DNA of 64,000 nt from Deinococcus terrestris (GTDB lineage Bacteria > Deinococcota > Deinococci > Deinococcales > Deinococcaceae), in the NCBI RefSeq assembly GCF_009377345.1, contig NZ_WBSL01000001.1:310001-374000 (forward strand), read 5' to 3'. The notes under the pieces were generated by a model. It saw nothing but the letters and a program-made list of their open reading frames with translations, did not search any database and was not told the origin of the DNA. Each line of letters opens with the position of its first letter. Position 1 is the stretch's first letter. This document shows, piece by piece, positions 51,428 through 62,292 of the stretch. The position numbers were made by a program, and so were the translations under genes.

Positions 51428-53263
51428 TTAGCCCCCCATGCCGGGCACCAGTTCGGCCCGCTCCTCCTGCTCCTTGCGGAACTGGAGTTCGTACAGGTCG
51501 CGGTACAGGCCGCCTGCGGCCATCAACTCCGCGTGCGGGCCGTCTTGCACGGTCCGGCCCCCCTCCATCACCAAGATGCGGTCGGCGTTGCGGACCGTGG
51601 AGAGGCGGTGGGCGATCACGAAGGTGGTGCGGCCCCGCATCAGCGTTTCCAGCGCCTGTTGCACCAGCGCCTCGGACTCATTGTCGAGGGCGGAGGTGGC
51701 CTCGTCGAGAATCAGGATGCGCGGGTCTTTCAGCAGGGCGCGGGCGATGGCGACCCGCTGGCGCTGGCCGCCGCTGAGGCGCACGCCGCGCTCACCCACC
51801 ACGGTGGCGTACCCCTGCGGCAGCGCGGTGATGAAGCCGTGCGCGTTCGCGGCGCGGGCGGCGGCCTCAACCTCCTCCGGCGAGGCGTCGGGGCGGCCGT
51901 AGCGGATGTTCTCCTCGATAGACCCCGAAAAGAGCAGGGTTTCTTGCGGCACCAGCCCCACCTGTGCCCGCAGGTCGGCCAGCGCGTAGGCCCGCACGTC
52001 CTCGCCGTCCACCCGCAGCGTTCCGCCCGTCACGTCCCAGAAGCGCGGAATCAGGCTCACCAGCGTGGTCTTGCCTGCCCCACTCGGTCCCACCAGCGCC
52101 ACGACCTGTCCGGCGGGCACGTCGAAGCTCAGGTCGTGCAGCACGGGCGCGTCGCCGTAGCTGAAGCTGACACGCTCGAAGCTCACCCGGCCCTCGGCGC
52201 GGGCCAGGGGGAGCGGGCGGGCGGGTTCGGGCAGGTCGCTGCGCTCGTCGAGCAGCTCGAAGATGCGCCCCGAGGCTCCCAGCGCCTCCTGAAACTGGCT
52301 GAACAGCCCCGACATCGCCGCGACGGTGGCGCCGACCTGAAGGGCGTAGATCAGGAAGGTGACCAGTCCGCCGGGGCTGAGATCCCCCCCCATGACCAGC
52401 CGCCCGCCGTACCACAGCACCAGCGCGAGCGAGGCGAAGGTCAGGAAGCTCATCACGCCGCCCATCAGGGCTTGCAGCCGTGCCCGCCGCAGCGAGGCGA
52501 GGAAGGACGCCAGCACGCCCTGCCCGTAGCGCCCGCGTTCCGTGTCCTCGGCGGTGAAGCTCTGCACCACCCGCACCCCGCTGATCGCCTCCTCGGCGCT
52601 GGCGTTGGCCTCGGCCACGCGGTCTTGCACCTCGCGGCTGACTGTGCGGATGCGCCGCCCGATCACGATGGCCGTGCCGATCACCAGCGGAATCACCGCC
52701 AGCGTGAGCAGACTCAGCCGGGGACTGGTGACCACCAGTAGGGTCGTGGAACCCACGATGTTGAAGGTGAGTGCCGCCGCCTGCGCGAGCGCCGTGCTGG
52801 TCACGGCCTGGACCGTGCCCACGTCCGCCGTGAGTCGGCTGGTGAGTTCGCCCGTGCGGTGCTCGGCAAAAAAACGCGGTGAGAGCGTCATCAGGTGCGA
52901 AAAGAGGCTGCGGCGCAAATCCGCCACCACCCCTGCCCCCACCTTCGCCAGCAGGTACGACTGCGCGGCCCCGAACAGCGACGACAGCGCGAAGATGCCC
53001 AACAGCGCGAGCACCGTGCGGTCCAGCGGCCCGGTGTCGGTCGCCCCCACCCGCAGGAAGGAGGCGTCAATCAGCCGCCCGAACAGCAGCGGGAAAATCA
53101 GGTTCAGCCCGCTGGAGATCAGCGTGGCGAGGAGCCCGAAGACCAGCAGCCCCCGGTAGGGCCGTGCGTAGGCCAGCACCCGCCGCAGTTGCCGGGGGTC
53201 ACGCGGCGGACGCGCCGGGGCGGGGGTCGCGGGGGCGGAGGCCGGGCGGCGGCGGGACAACAT
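51428..53263 (-). CDS. ABC transporter, fused permease/ATPase (MsbA/BmrA type)
   Basis: Half-transporter of 611 residues that works as a homodimer for lipid or drug export. An Ala/Pro-rich N-terminus (about 1-30) is followed by six helices (about 40-325), then an ATPase: Walker [12 protein letters not shown] near 408, signature [13 protein letters not shown] near 510, Walker [14 protein letters not shown] near 530 and H-loop [10 protein letters not shown] chose ATG 53263, which gives a normal N-terminus. No partner half-transporter is next to it, which supports a homodimer. Substrate unknown. Confidence 0.92.
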   Translation of the reverse strand: MLSRRRPASAPATPAPARPPRDPRQLRRVLAYARPYRGLLVFGLLATLISSGLNLIFPLLFGRLIDASFLRVGATDTGPLDRTVLALLGIFALSSLFGAAQSYLLAKVGAGVVADLRRSLFSHLMTLSPRFFAEHRTGELTSRLTADVGTVQAVTSTALAQAAALTFNIVGSTTLLVVTSPRLSLLTLAVIPLVIGTAIVIGRRIRTVSREVQDRVAEANASAEEAISGVRVVQSFTAEDTERGRYGQGVLASFLASLRRARLQALMGGVMSFLTFASLALVLWYGGRLVMGGDLSPGGLVTFLIYALQVGATVAAMSGLFSQFQEALGASGRIFELLDERSDLPEPARPLPLARAEGRVSFERVSFSYGDAPVLHDLSFDVPAGQVVALVGPSGAGKTTLVSLIPRFWDVTGGTLRVDGEDVRAYALADLRAQVGLVPQETLLFSGSIEENIRYGRPDASPEEVEAAARAANAHGFITALPQGYATVVGERGVRLSGGQRQRVAIARALLKDPRILILDEATSALDNESEALVQQALETLMRGRTTFVIAHRLSTVRNADRILVMEGGRTVQDGPHAELMAAGGLYRDLYELQFRKEQEERAELVPGMGG

Positions 53264-53351
53264 GGGGCCAGGGTACGGCATGGCGGGGGACCACAACGGA
53301 AGCGGCGGCCCCGCACGTCCGCGAGTCCGCCACCCCCCTCCAGCCTCCGGC

Positions 53352-54458
<1,107 letters not shown>

Positions 54459-54582
54459 AGTTCCTCCGCGGGGCCGCGCACCCCGCCGGGGCCGCCCGCC
54501 TGCCATGATGCTGAAGTGGCGCAATGCTAGCAGGAGGCCCGGCGCGTCCGATTGCCCGCAGGTCTAACTGGAAACGTATCGG

Positions 54583-54597
54583 CGCAACGGGGTTGCG
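54583..54597. promoter_or_regulatory. Palindrome between ald and the Lrp-type regulator
   Basis: CGCAAC (54583-54588), GGG, GTTGCG (54592-54597) make a perfect inverted repeat. GCGCAA recurs near 54514. Likely binding site for the Lrp-family regulator, by analogy with AldR. Confidence 0.5.
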
Positions 54598-54623
54598 TCA
54601 AGCCTGCTACCTTATGGGCATTC

Positions 54624-55094
54624 ATGTCAAAGCCGGACCTCGACGCCACCGACCGCCGCATCCTGACCATTCTCCAGCGCGACGCCCGCATCCCCAACAC
54701 CGAACTGGCCGACGAGATCGGCCTGACCCCGGCCCCCACCCTGCGGCGGGTGCGGCGCTTAGAGGAGGAAGGCATCATCAGCCGCTACGTGGCCCTGCTC
54801 GACCCCAAGCGGGTGGGGCGCGACCTGATGGTCTTCGTGAGGGTCACGCTGGACAAGCAGACCAAGCAGGGCTTCGAAACCTTCGCCGAGCGGATGCGCG
54901 GGCGGCCCGAGGTGCTGGAGTGTTACCTCTGCCTGGGGGACACCGACTACCTGCTCAAGGTGGTCGTGCCCGACCTGGACAGCTACCAGACCTTTCTGGT
55001 GGACGTGCTCGCGGCCATTCCCGGCGTGCGGAACACGGCGAGCACCATCGTGGTGAAGGGAGAGAAGTACACGACGGGGCTGGCGGTGGAGTAG
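54624..55094 (+). CDS. Lrp/AsnC-family transcriptional regulator
   Basis: Amino-acid-sensing regulator of 156 residues from ATG 54624. N-terminal HTH (about 4-55) with LDATDRRILTILQRDARIPNTELADEIGLTPAPTLRRV, and a C-terminal RAM domain (about 65-150) with the VLECYLCLGDTDYLLKV ligand region. Divergent orientation next to alanine dehydrogenase suggests it activates ald in response to an amino acid, as AldR-type Lrp proteins do. TACCTT at 54608-54613, 10 nt before the ATG, may give a nearly leaderless message. An upstream in-frame start at 54552 was rejected. Confidence 0.9.
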   Translation: MSKPDLDATDRRILTILQRDARIPNTELADEIGLTPAPTLRRVRRLEEEGIISRYVALLDPKRVGRDLMVFVRVTLDKQTKQGFETFAERMRGRPEVLECYLCLGDTDYLLKVVVPDLDSYQTFLVDVLAAIPGVRNTASTIVVKGEKYTTGLAVE

Positions 55095-55126
55095 GGGCGG
55101 GGGGAGGCTGCGGGAGAAGGCTCTGA

Positions 55127-55132
55127 CATACT
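55127..55132 (+). promoter_or_regulatory. -10 box for leaderless cyclophilin transcript
   Basis: CATACT in TGACATACT ends 6 nt before ATG 55139, matching leaderless spacing. No clear -35 box. Confidence 0.4.
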
Positions 55133-55138
55133 GCGTCC

Positions 55139-55864
55139 ATGTCCTCACCTGCCTTCCGCCGTGCGGCACCTACCTTGCTGGCTTCCTTGAGCCTCGGCCT
55201 GATGGCGTGTGCGCCCGCCACTCAGCCCCAGGCTTCCGCCCCGCAGCCCACGGCTCCTGCGCCCGCCCCCGCGACCCCGACCTTCGTTCCGGTTCAGCCT
55301 CTGAGTGCTACCCGAGTTACTACCTTCCCCTCCGCCGCCCAGGTCACCGACCCGGCACGGACCTACCGGGCGGTGCTGAACACGACCAAGGGGCCGATCA
55401 CGCTGGAGCTGTATGCGAAGCAGGCTCCGGTCGCTGTGAACAACTTCGTGTTCCTCGCGCTGAATGGCTTCTACGACGGCACGCGCTTTCACCGCGTCAT
55501 TGAAGGCTTTATGGCCCAGGGCGGCGACCCTCAGAGCACGGACCCGGCCCTCCGCGCCCGCTGGGGTACGGGCGGCCCCGGCTACAACTTCCGGGCGGAG
55601 GTGGGCAACGGTCTGCGCTTTGACCGCGCGGGCGTGCTGGGCATGGCCCGCGCCGCCAGCCTGGACTCGCAGGGCAGCCAGTTTTTCATCACGCTGGCTC
55701 CGGCCGACTTCCTGAGCGGCGGATACACGGTCTTTGGGCAGGTCGTCTCCGGGCTGGACACCTTGCAGCGCCTCACCCGCACGGCCACCCCGAACGGCGA
55801 GGTGCCCATTCCCGGCGCCCAGCCCGACCTCATCCAGAGCGTGCAGATTCTCGTCTCGCGCTGA
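55139..55864 (+). CDS. Lipoprotein peptidyl-prolyl cis-trans isomerase (cyclophilin)
   Basis: Folding catalyst of 241 residues, exported and lipid-anchored: signal peptide with lipobox LMAC, modified Cys24, then a Pro/Ala/Gln-rich linker of about 45 residues. The cyclophilin domain spans about 75-240, with RFHRVIEGFMAQGGD (active-site Arg and Phe), SQGSQFFITLAPADFL, and GYTVFGQVVSGLD. It should act on proteins in the periplasm. Leaderless start is suggested by the -10 box. It converges with lrgB. Confidence 0.94.
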   Translation: MSSPAFRRAAPTLLASLSLGLMACAPATQPQASAPQPTAPAPAPATPTFVPVQPLSATRVTTFPSAAQVTDPARTYRAVLNTTKGPITLELYAKQAPVAVNNFVFLALNGFYDGTRFHRVIEGFMAQGGDPQSTDPALRARWGTGGPGYNFRAEVGNGLRFDRAGVLGMARAASLDSQGSQFFITLAPADFLSGGYTVFGQVVSGLDTLQRLTRTATPNGEVPIPGAQPDLIQSVQILVSR

Positions 55865-55867
55865 GGC

Positions 55868-56524
55868 TTACCCCAGCAGCGCCACCACCAGCGTGACCAC
55901 CAGCGCGGCCAGGCCCATTCCGATGGAGCTGGCCGCGCCTGTCGTCTCTCCCTCCTCGCGGGCACGGGCGGTGCCCACCCCATGCGCCACGCTGCCGATA
56001 GCGATGCCCCGCGCCAGGGGATGGCGCACGCCCAGCCGGGTCAGCATGGGGGGAAGCACCAGCGCCCCCACCAACCCTGAGAGCACGGCGAGGGTGGCCG
56101 CCAGCGTGGACGGGGCGCCCGTGAAGGCCGCGAGTTGCAGGGCCACCGGGCTGGTCGCCGGGGCCGTCAACAGGGCAGCCCGCGCCGCCGGGTCCAGCCC
56201 CAGCAGTCGGGGCAGCGCGGCGTCCGCCCCCATGCCCACCAGCGTGCCCGCCACGCCGCCCAGCCCCAGCGCCCGCCACTCCCGCGCCAGCAGCGCCCGC
56301 AGCCGGTAAAGCGGCACCGCCAGCGCCACCACCGCCGGACCGAGCAGGAAGGAGAGGGGCCGCACCTCCGCCGTGTAGTCCCGGTAGGGGGTCGCGGTCA
56401 CGAGCAGTCCCCCGGCCACGATCACCGTCGCCACCAGCGTCGGATTGACGAGCGGATGCCGCACCCGCCACTGCGCGGCCACCCCCAGGGCGAAGGCGAG
56501 CAGGGTGAGGGCGACCCAGGTCAC
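55868..56524 (-). CDS. lrgB: LrgB/CidB-family membrane protein
   Basis: Partner of the holin-like LrgA. The 218-residue product from GTG 56524 has about seven hydrophobic helices, with the LrgB signature LLGPAVVALAVPLY near residue 63 and GSVAHGVGTARAREEGE near 180. I prefer GTG 56524 to GTG 56539, because GGAGGG lies 8 nt upstream of it. In staphylococci LrgAB affects murein hydrolase activity and autolysis; in other bacteria the pair can transport organic acids such as pyruvate or glycolate. Role here is inferred. It follows lrgA by 25 bp. Confidence 0.88.
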   Translation of the reverse strand: MTWVALTLLAFALGVAAQWRVRHPLVNPTLVATVIVAGGLLVTATPYRDYTAEVRPLSFLLGPAVVALAVPLYRLRALLAREWRALGLGGVAGTLVGMGADAALPRLLGLDPAARAALLTAPATSPVALQLAAFTGAPSTLAATLAVLSGLVGALVLPPMLTRLGVRHPLARGIAIGSVAHGVGTARAREEGETTGAASSIGMGLAALVVTLVVALLG

Positions 56525-56549
56525 GCGGCGCCCCTCCACGGACGGCCCC

Positions 56550-56921
56550 TCACCCGCGCACCAGCCGCCCCGCCACCAGCCCCGCCGTTCCCGCGCCCAG
56601 CAGCAGCCCCGCCAGCATCACGAGCAGCCACAGGCCCCACTCGGCCCCCGCCGACAGGAACTCGATAAAGCCCACCGTGGCGGGCACGAACAGCAACCCC
56701 AGGATGCCCAGCAGCCCGTCGGCGGCGGCCTCCAGCCACGAGAGCCGCACCACCCCCAGCGACAGGGCCGCCCACAGCAGGGCCATCCCCACCACCGAGC
56801 CCGGCAGCGGCCAGCCCAGCCACGTCACCAGGGCCGTCCCCAGCGCAGCAAAGGCCGTCAGCAGCCCCAGCCCCAGCACGACGCGCACCGGGGGCGAGAG
56901 AATCGGCGCGGCCGAGGTCAC
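56550..56921 (-). CDS. lrgA: LrgA/CidA-family holin-like protein
   Basis: The 123-residue product starts at GTG 56921, overlapping the mtnN stop (GTGA). Four membrane helices with the LrgA/CidA motif LPGSVVGMALLW near residue 35 and LLFVPATVGFIEF near 75 are seen. Together with LrgB downstream it makes the usual two-gene set. Its 5' end lies in an operon with mtnN, an unusual partner, since the normal neighbour is a LysR or LytR regulator. A longer in-frame reading upstream is antisense to mtnN and rejected. Confidence 0.87.
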   Translation of the reverse strand: MTSAAPILSPPVRVVLGLGLLTAFAALGTALVTWLGWPLPGSVVGMALLWAALSLGVVRLSWLEAAADGLLGILGLLFVPATVGFIEFLSAGAEWGLWLLVMLAGLLLGAGTAGLVAGRLVRG

Positions 56922-57616
56922 CCCTGGGCGGCTCCGAGTCGGGCGAGCATGCCGCGCACGACCTGTTTGGCGTGCCGGGCCACCAGCGGCATGAAGGTGC
57001 GGTAGTCCACCTGCGCGTCGTGGTCGGCGGTGTCGCTCACCGAGCGGATGACCACGAAGGGCACGCCCGCCTTGGCGCACACCTGCGCGACTGCCGCCCC
57101 CTCCATCTCGGCGCAGGCGGCCCCGAAGCCCGTCCACAGCCGCCCCACCCCCTCGCGTGAGGCGATGAACTGGTCGCCGCTCGCCACCCGGCCCTCCAGC
57201 ACGCCCACGCCTTCCACCTCGCGGGCGGCGGCCAGCGCGACCTCGCGCAGTTCGGAGTCGGCCTGCCACGCGGCCGTTTCGCCGGGCACGGTCCCCAGCG
57301 GGTAGTCCAGCGCCGTCACGTCCACGTCGTGCTGCACGAGGTCGGTGCTCACCACGAGGTCGCCCACCCGCAGCTCGGGGTGCACGCCGCCCGCGACCCC
57401 GGTGAAAATCACGCGGGTGGCCCCGGCGTTCAGCAGGTGCGTGGCCGTCATCGCCGCGTTCACCTTGCCGATGCCGCTCCTGGCGAGGAGAACGGGCACG
57501 CCGTCCAGCACGCCCCGGTAGAGGGTCACGCCGGGGGGCGTCAGGGTTTCAGCGTCCTGGAGGTCCGCCCTGAGCAATTCAATTTCTTCGTCCATGGCAC
57601 CGAGAATGGCGAGCAT
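56918..57616 (-). CDS. mtnN: 5'-methylthioadenosine/S-adenosylhomocysteine nucleosidase
   Basis: Hydrolyses MTA and SAH, a SAM-recycling step. The 232-residue enzyme from ATG 57616 has GAMDEEIELL at the N-terminus with the catalytic glutamate, VFTGVAGG near residue 78, EMEGAAVAQV near 173, and SVSDTADH near 196 with the catalytic Asp. An ATG at 57625 is possible, but it overlaps TAACAT (57629-57624), which would be the -10 box of a leaderless message starting at 57616. First gene of an mtnN-lrgA-lrgB operon. Confidence 0.92.
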   Translation of the reverse strand: MLAILGAMDEEIELLRADLQDAETLTPPGVTLYRGVLDGVPVLLARSGIGKVNAAMTATHLLNAGATRVIFTGVAGGVHPELRVGDLVVSTDLVQHDVDVTALDYPLGTVPGETAAWQADSELREVALAAAREVEGVGVLEGRVASGDQFIASREGVGRLWTGFGAACAEMEGAAVAQVCAKAGVPFVVIRSVSDTADHDAQVDYRTFMPLVARHAKQVVRGMLARLGAAQG

Positions 57617-57623
57617 GGGGGCC

Positions 57624-57629
57624 ATGTTA
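57624..57629 (-). promoter_or_regulatory. -10 box for leaderless mtnN transcript
   Basis: Minus-strand TAACAT (57629-57624) ends 7 nt before ATG 57616, which suggests that 57616 is the start used. No -35 is evident. Confidence 0.4.
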
Positions 57630-57748
57630 GGGCTTGAGGGCGAGGGGTTGACCTTGTGGGGGCCGGACGATCTCGGGGCCGCCCAGATCCCACTTCCCCT
57701 TGACCCAGGTCATGGTCTCCGCCCGCCCCTCCCTGCCATCCTGCCCGT

Positions 57749-57985
57749 ATGCCTCACGTGATTGTCAGCTCCTGCATCGGCGTCAAGGACCAGGCCTGCA
57801 CCGAGGTCTGCCCGGTGGAGTGCATCTACGACGGCGGCGACCAGTTCCTCATTCACCCCGACGAGTGCATCGACTGTGGTGCGTGCGTGCCCGCCTGCCC
57901 GGTCAGCGCCATCTTCCCCGAAGAAGACGTGCCCGCCGGGGAAACCGAGTTCATCGTCAAAAACCGCGTCTTCTTCGGGCTCTGA
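57749..57985 (+). CDS. Ferredoxin, 7Fe type
   Basis: Electron carrier of 78 residues. Cysteines fit two clusters: C9, C17, C21 and C25 in the N-terminal part (SSCIGVKDQACTEVCPVEC) and C40, C43, C46, C50 in ECIDCGACVPACP, like FdxA proteins that carry a [3Fe-4S] and a [4Fe-4S] cluster. The C-terminal segment (EEDVPAGETEFIVKNRVFF) is the usual FdxA tail. No redox partner gene is near, so its role remains general. Not obviously cotranscribed with the membrane protein, but only 3 bp separate them, so a joint message is likely. Confidence 0.92.
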   Translation: MPHVIVSSCIGVKDQACTEVCPVECIYDGGDQFLIHPDECIDCGACVPACPVSAIFPEEDVPAGETEFIVKNRVFFGL

Positions 57986-57988
57986 GCT

Positions 57989-58387
57989 GTGCCTATGGAT
58001 ATGGCGCTGCTCTCCGGTCTGAACATCCTCCTAGTGGGGATGTGGGTGGGCATGTACCTGTTCACGACCTTCGTGGTCAGCCCCGCCTTCACCGAGTTGT
58101 TTCCCGACCACGAGGCCCGCACCGGGCACCGCCGCGCGGTGGGGCGGCACTACGCGCGGGTCAATGGCCTGCTGACGGCGGCCCTGTTCGCCGTGGTCCT
58201 GGCCCTGGGGCTGACCTCCGGTTTCCGGGCCGCACTCTGGCTGGAACTGGGCCTGTTGGTGCTGATCGGCGGGCTGGTCGCGCTGCACGTGCGGCGCGGG
58301 CAGGCCGAGACACGGCCTCCGGCGTGGATCACGAACCTGACCCTCGCGGCGAGCGTGGGCCTGTGCGGGGCGGCGGTGCTGGCCTGA
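57989..58387 (+). CDS. Small membrane protein after ferredoxin
   Basis: A 132-residue protein (GTG 57989, or 130 from ATG 57995) with four membrane helices: residues 8-30, 58-80, 85-102 and 115-132. A polar HDEART/RRAVGRHYARVNG loop separates helices 1 and 2. It resembles DUF4149-like small membrane proteins, but I am not sure. The start is 3 bp after the ferredoxin stop, so they should be cotranscribed and may share a role in redox metabolism. Confidence 0.7.
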   Translation: MPMDMALLSGLNILLVGMWVGMYLFTTFVVSPAFTELFPDHEARTGHRRAVGRHYARVNGLLTAALFAVVLALGLTSGFRAALWLELGLLVLIGGLVALHVRRGQAETRPPAWITNLTLAASVGLCGAAVLA

Positions 58388-58448
58388 GCGCCGTATTTGG
58401 TGGGGCGCTGGAGGGTCGGTGCCTCCCGCTGTGGCAGCATCGGGGCAC

Positions 58449-59168
<720 letters not shown>

Positions 59169-59183
<15 letters not shown>

Positions 59184-60140
59184 TCCCAGGAACGCCTCGA
59201 CCACGCGGGGGTCGAGCTGCCGCCCGGCCTGCGCCCGCAACTCGGCCCGCGCCTCCTCGCGGGTCCAGGCCCGCTTGTAGGGGCGCTCGCTGACCAGGGC
59301 GTCATACACGTCAATCACGGCAAAGATCCGTGCCAGGGGCGGGATTTCCTCCCCGGCGAGGCCGTCGGGGTAGCCGCTGCCGTCCCAGCGCTCGTGGTGG
59401 TGCCGCACGAGCTGCAGCGCGGCGGGCGGCACGAAGCCCAGCGCCCCGGCCAGCCGCTCGCCCTCGGCCGAGTGGACCTCCATCTCGCGGCGCTCCTCCG
59501 GGGTGAGGCGGCCCGGCTTGAGCAGCACCCGGTCGGGAATCGCCACCTTGCCGAGGTCGTGGAGGTAGGCGCCCAGCCGCAGGGCCGCCCGCTCCTCGGG
59601 GCCGAGGCCCAGGGCGGCGCCCAGCCGCGCCGCGTGGGTCATCACCCGGTCGGTGTGGCCCTGGGTTTCGCGGTCGCGGGCCTCCAGCGTGAGCCCCAGC
59701 GCCCGCAGCGCCGCCTCGCGGGTCGCCAGGGCCTCCTCCTCGGCCCGCTTCTGGTGCTCGATGTCGGTGCAAGTGCCCACCCAGGCGAAGTCCTGCCCCT
59801 GGGCGCCCCTCACCCGCACCCCCTGGGTCAGAAACCAGCGGTAGGTGCCGTCGTGGCGACGTACCCGGTACTCGACCCGGTAGTCCTCACCCCGCGCGAT
59901 GGCCCGTTTCCAGCACGCCACCGTGGGCGCGAGGTCGTCGGGGTGCAGCGCTTCCTCGAAGCCGAAGCCCGCACTCGCGCCGGTCAGCCCGGTGTAGGCG
60001 GCCCAGCGGCGGTTGACGTGCTGCCAGACTCCGGCGGCGTCGGCCGTCCACAGCATCACCGGCATCCCGTCGAGCAGGCGAAGGTAGACGTGGTTGGCGT
60101 GCAGCTCGCGCAGGGGGTCGAGGGACGTGTCCGGGGACAT
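59169..60140 (-). CDS. PAS-HD-GYP phosphodiesterase
   Basis: Cyclic-di-GMP hydrolase, 323 residues from ATG 60140. N-terminal PAS domain (about 20-130, MPVMLWTADAAGVWQHVNRRWAAYTG) with a PAC motif, then a HD-GYP domain (about 140-320): HDLGKVAIPD for metal binding, and HHHERWDGSGYPDGLAG with GYP intact. It should lower c-di-GMP, influencing surface growth or motility. No GGDEF partner is in the window. The C-terminal part ends near codon 323, without extra domains. It overlaps the regulator's 3' end by 15 bp. Confidence 0.92.
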
Positions 60141-60573
60141 ATGGCCGCCATTGTCGGAGTGGGACGGCTTCTGGGCAAGCCCGGCCGTCGGTGTGGGTCT
60201 ACCCCCCCAGCGCCGCGTCCTGCACGTGTCTGCGCCCCACACCGGAGGCCGGGGATGGCTTCACGCTTTCTTGCGTTGCCGGGTGATACGGTTTCCGTCC
60301 CATCCGTTGCCGGACCCGGACAGGGCCGAGAGGGGCACTGCTCTCCCGGCCACCGTTGTGTTACCGCTCGCGCTGCTCTGCCGCTGTGCAGGCCCGCTCG
60401 GGTTGAACCGTTGTTCTGCCTGTTCAGCCGCAGTGCCTGTTAAGGGGGCGCCAGACCCGGGCAGGTTCCCATCCGCGAGGTACCCGTGATCCCCAGCACG
60501 CGCACGGGCACTGGGCCTCTGCCCGCCGGCCTCACGGTTGTCCGCCCCCGCACCTGCTAGGCTCCCCGGCGGT
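60141..60573. other. 433-bp gap before mnmA
   Basis: No coding frame convinces. At 60283-60302 there is ATACGG-TTT-CCGT, a short hairpin, in a stretch reading GGTGATACGGTTTCCGTCCC that looks like a dispersed repeat, though no second copy is in this window. TTGTCC (60538) with TAGGCT (60558-60563) could be the mnmA promoter, but the 14-bp spacing is short. Confidence 0.45.
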
Positions 60574-61713
60574 ATGACCCAGGCTGCACCCACACCCGTT
60601 CCTGCGCCCCCCACCCCGGCCCCTGCCCCGCGCGTGCTGTGCGCGATGTCGGGCGGGGTGGATTCCAGCGTGACGGCGGCGCTGCTCAAGGAACAGGGCT
60701 ATCAGGTCATCGGCGCGATGATGCGCTTCTGGCCCGACGACAAGCGCGTGGACACCTTCGACTCCTGCTGCTCGCCCGACGCGGCCTTCGAGGCTCGCCG
60801 GGTGGCCGAGCAGGTCGGCGTGCCCTTTTACCTGCTGGACTACCGCGAGCAATTCCAGCGCCACATCGTCGGCCCCTTCGTGGACGAGTACGCGCGGGGC
60901 CGCACGCCCAACCCCTGCGTGAACTGCAACACCAAGGTCAAGTTCGACGAACTGGTGAAAAAGGCGCGGATGCTGGGCTGCCAGTACGTCGCCACCGGGC
61001 ACTACGTGAAGCGGGTGGAAAATGAGCGCGGCGAGGTCGAGTTCTGGCGGGGGGACGACCCCCGCAAGGACCAGACCTACTTCCTGTGGGGCACCCCGCG
61101 TGACGCGCTGCCGCACATTCTCTTTCCGGTGGGCGAGCTGGAAAAGCCCCGCGTGCGCGAGCTGGCCGCCGAGCGCGGCCTCCTGACCGCCAGCAAGCCC
61201 GAGAGCCAGAACATCTGCTTCGTGCCCGGCAAGGTGCAGGACTGGGTGGCCGAGCAATTGCCGCAAAGTCGGGGCGCCATCCGCGAGATTGCCACGGGCG
61301 AGGTGGTGGGCGAGCACCTGGGCACGCAGTTCTATACCCTGGGGCAAAAGAAGGGCTTGGGCCTGTACCAGTCGCACCGGGTCCGGTACGTCGTTCACCT
61401 CGACCCGGCCACGAACACTGTGTGGGTGGGCGACCACGAGGACTGCCTGTGGGACGGCCTGCGGGCCGAGGGCGCCAACTATCTCCTCGACCTCGCCGAG
61501 TTGCCGGATGAAGTGGAGGTGCAGGTGCGCTACCGCACCAAGCCGGTGCGGGCCACGGTCGTCCACGCCGACGAGCACGGCTTCGAGCTGAAGTTCGCCG
61601 AGCCGCAGTTCGCGGTTGCCCCCGGCCAGAGCGCGGTGCTGTACGCGGGGCCGCGCCTGCTGGGGGGCGGCCTCATCGCGGACCACGTGCGGGAGCTTCC
61701 AGCGCTGGGCTGA
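60574..61713 (+). CDS. mnmA: tRNA-specific 2-thiouridylase MnmA
   Basis: Thiolates U34 of Lys, Glu and Gln tRNAs. The 379-residue enzyme from ATG 60574 has a Pro/Ala-rich lead of about 20 residues, PP-loop AMSGGVDSSV near 24, catalytic C115 in NPCVNCN, C215 in QNICFV, and the C-terminal beta-barrel. All catalytic features fit. TAGGCT 10 nt upstream gives a nearly leaderless message. A start at 60538 is possible in frame but lies over the promoter. The adjacent acetyltransferase converges from the right. Confidence 0.95.
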   Translation: MTQAAPTPVPAPPTPAPAPRVLCAMSGGVDSSVTAALLKEQGYQVIGAMMRFWPDDKRVDTFDSCCSPDAAFEARRVAEQVGVPFYLLDYREQFQRHIVGPFVDEYARGRTPNPCVNCNTKVKFDELVKKARMLGCQYVATGHYVKRVENERGEVEFWRGDDPRKDQTYFLWGTPRDALPHILFPVGELEKPRVRELAAERGLLTASKPESQNICFVPGKVQDWVAEQLPQSRGAIREIATGEVVGEHLGTQFYTLGQKKGLGLYQSHRVRYVVHLDPATNTVWVGDHEDCLWDGLRAEGANYLLDLAELPDEVEVQVRYRTKPVRATVVHADEHGFELKFAEPQFAVAPGQSAVLYAGPRLLGGGLIADHVRELPALG

Positions 61714-61725
61714 AGCGGCTTTCCC

Positions 61726-62214
61726 CTACGAGCCGCGCAGGGGGTGGGGCTGCCGCAGGGCCGGGTCACCCAGGTCGATCTCGTAGAAGTCGTAGCCCTC
61801 CTGACCGGATGGAGCAGGCTGATGGCCCATGGCCTGATAGGCCAGCCCCGCCTCGCGCTGATTCGCGTACCAGAAGACATAACGCAGGGGGCGGGACCGG
61901 GCCCACGCTTCCACCCCCTGCATCAACGCCCGTCCGACTCCCTGGCGGCGGACACGCGCGACCGTGTAGAGGTCATTAAGTTTTGCGGTGCGGTGCGAGT
62001 TGCCCGAGCGCAGGTGGGGGCCGTACTCCTGCACCTAGGCATACCCCAGCAGTGCCCCGTCCTCTCCCTCGGCCACCAATAGCAGGGAGTCAGGCGCGGC
62101 GCAAAATCCGGGGAAGCGGGCTTCCAGCGCGGCCTCGTCCTCCACAAAGCCCATGTCCAGCAACATCGGGCGGAGCCGGGCGAAATCGTCGGGACGGGCC
62201 TCACGCGTCAGCAT
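61726..62214 (-). pseudogene. GNAT acetyltransferase interrupted by an amber codon
   Basis: From ATG 62214 the minus strand reads MLTREARPDDFARLRPML, then EGEDGALLGYA, then TAG at 62037-62035, and continues in the same frame with VQEYGPHLRSG and a second half (VARVRRQGVGRALMQGVEAW) containing the acetyl-CoA loop RQGVGRA. Total 162 codons, the size of a normal GNAT. Removal of the single stop would restore an intact enzyme, so this is a recent nonsense mutation, a sequencing error, or translational readthrough. Without readthrough a 59-residue N-terminal peptide results. Confidence 0.85.
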
Positions 62215-62292
62215 GTCGGGGAGCCTGGCACGTCTCCCGCTGGGGCGCAGCCGCCGGATGGACGGGGGAGGCGGCCCCAGGCGCCCGCGTTC

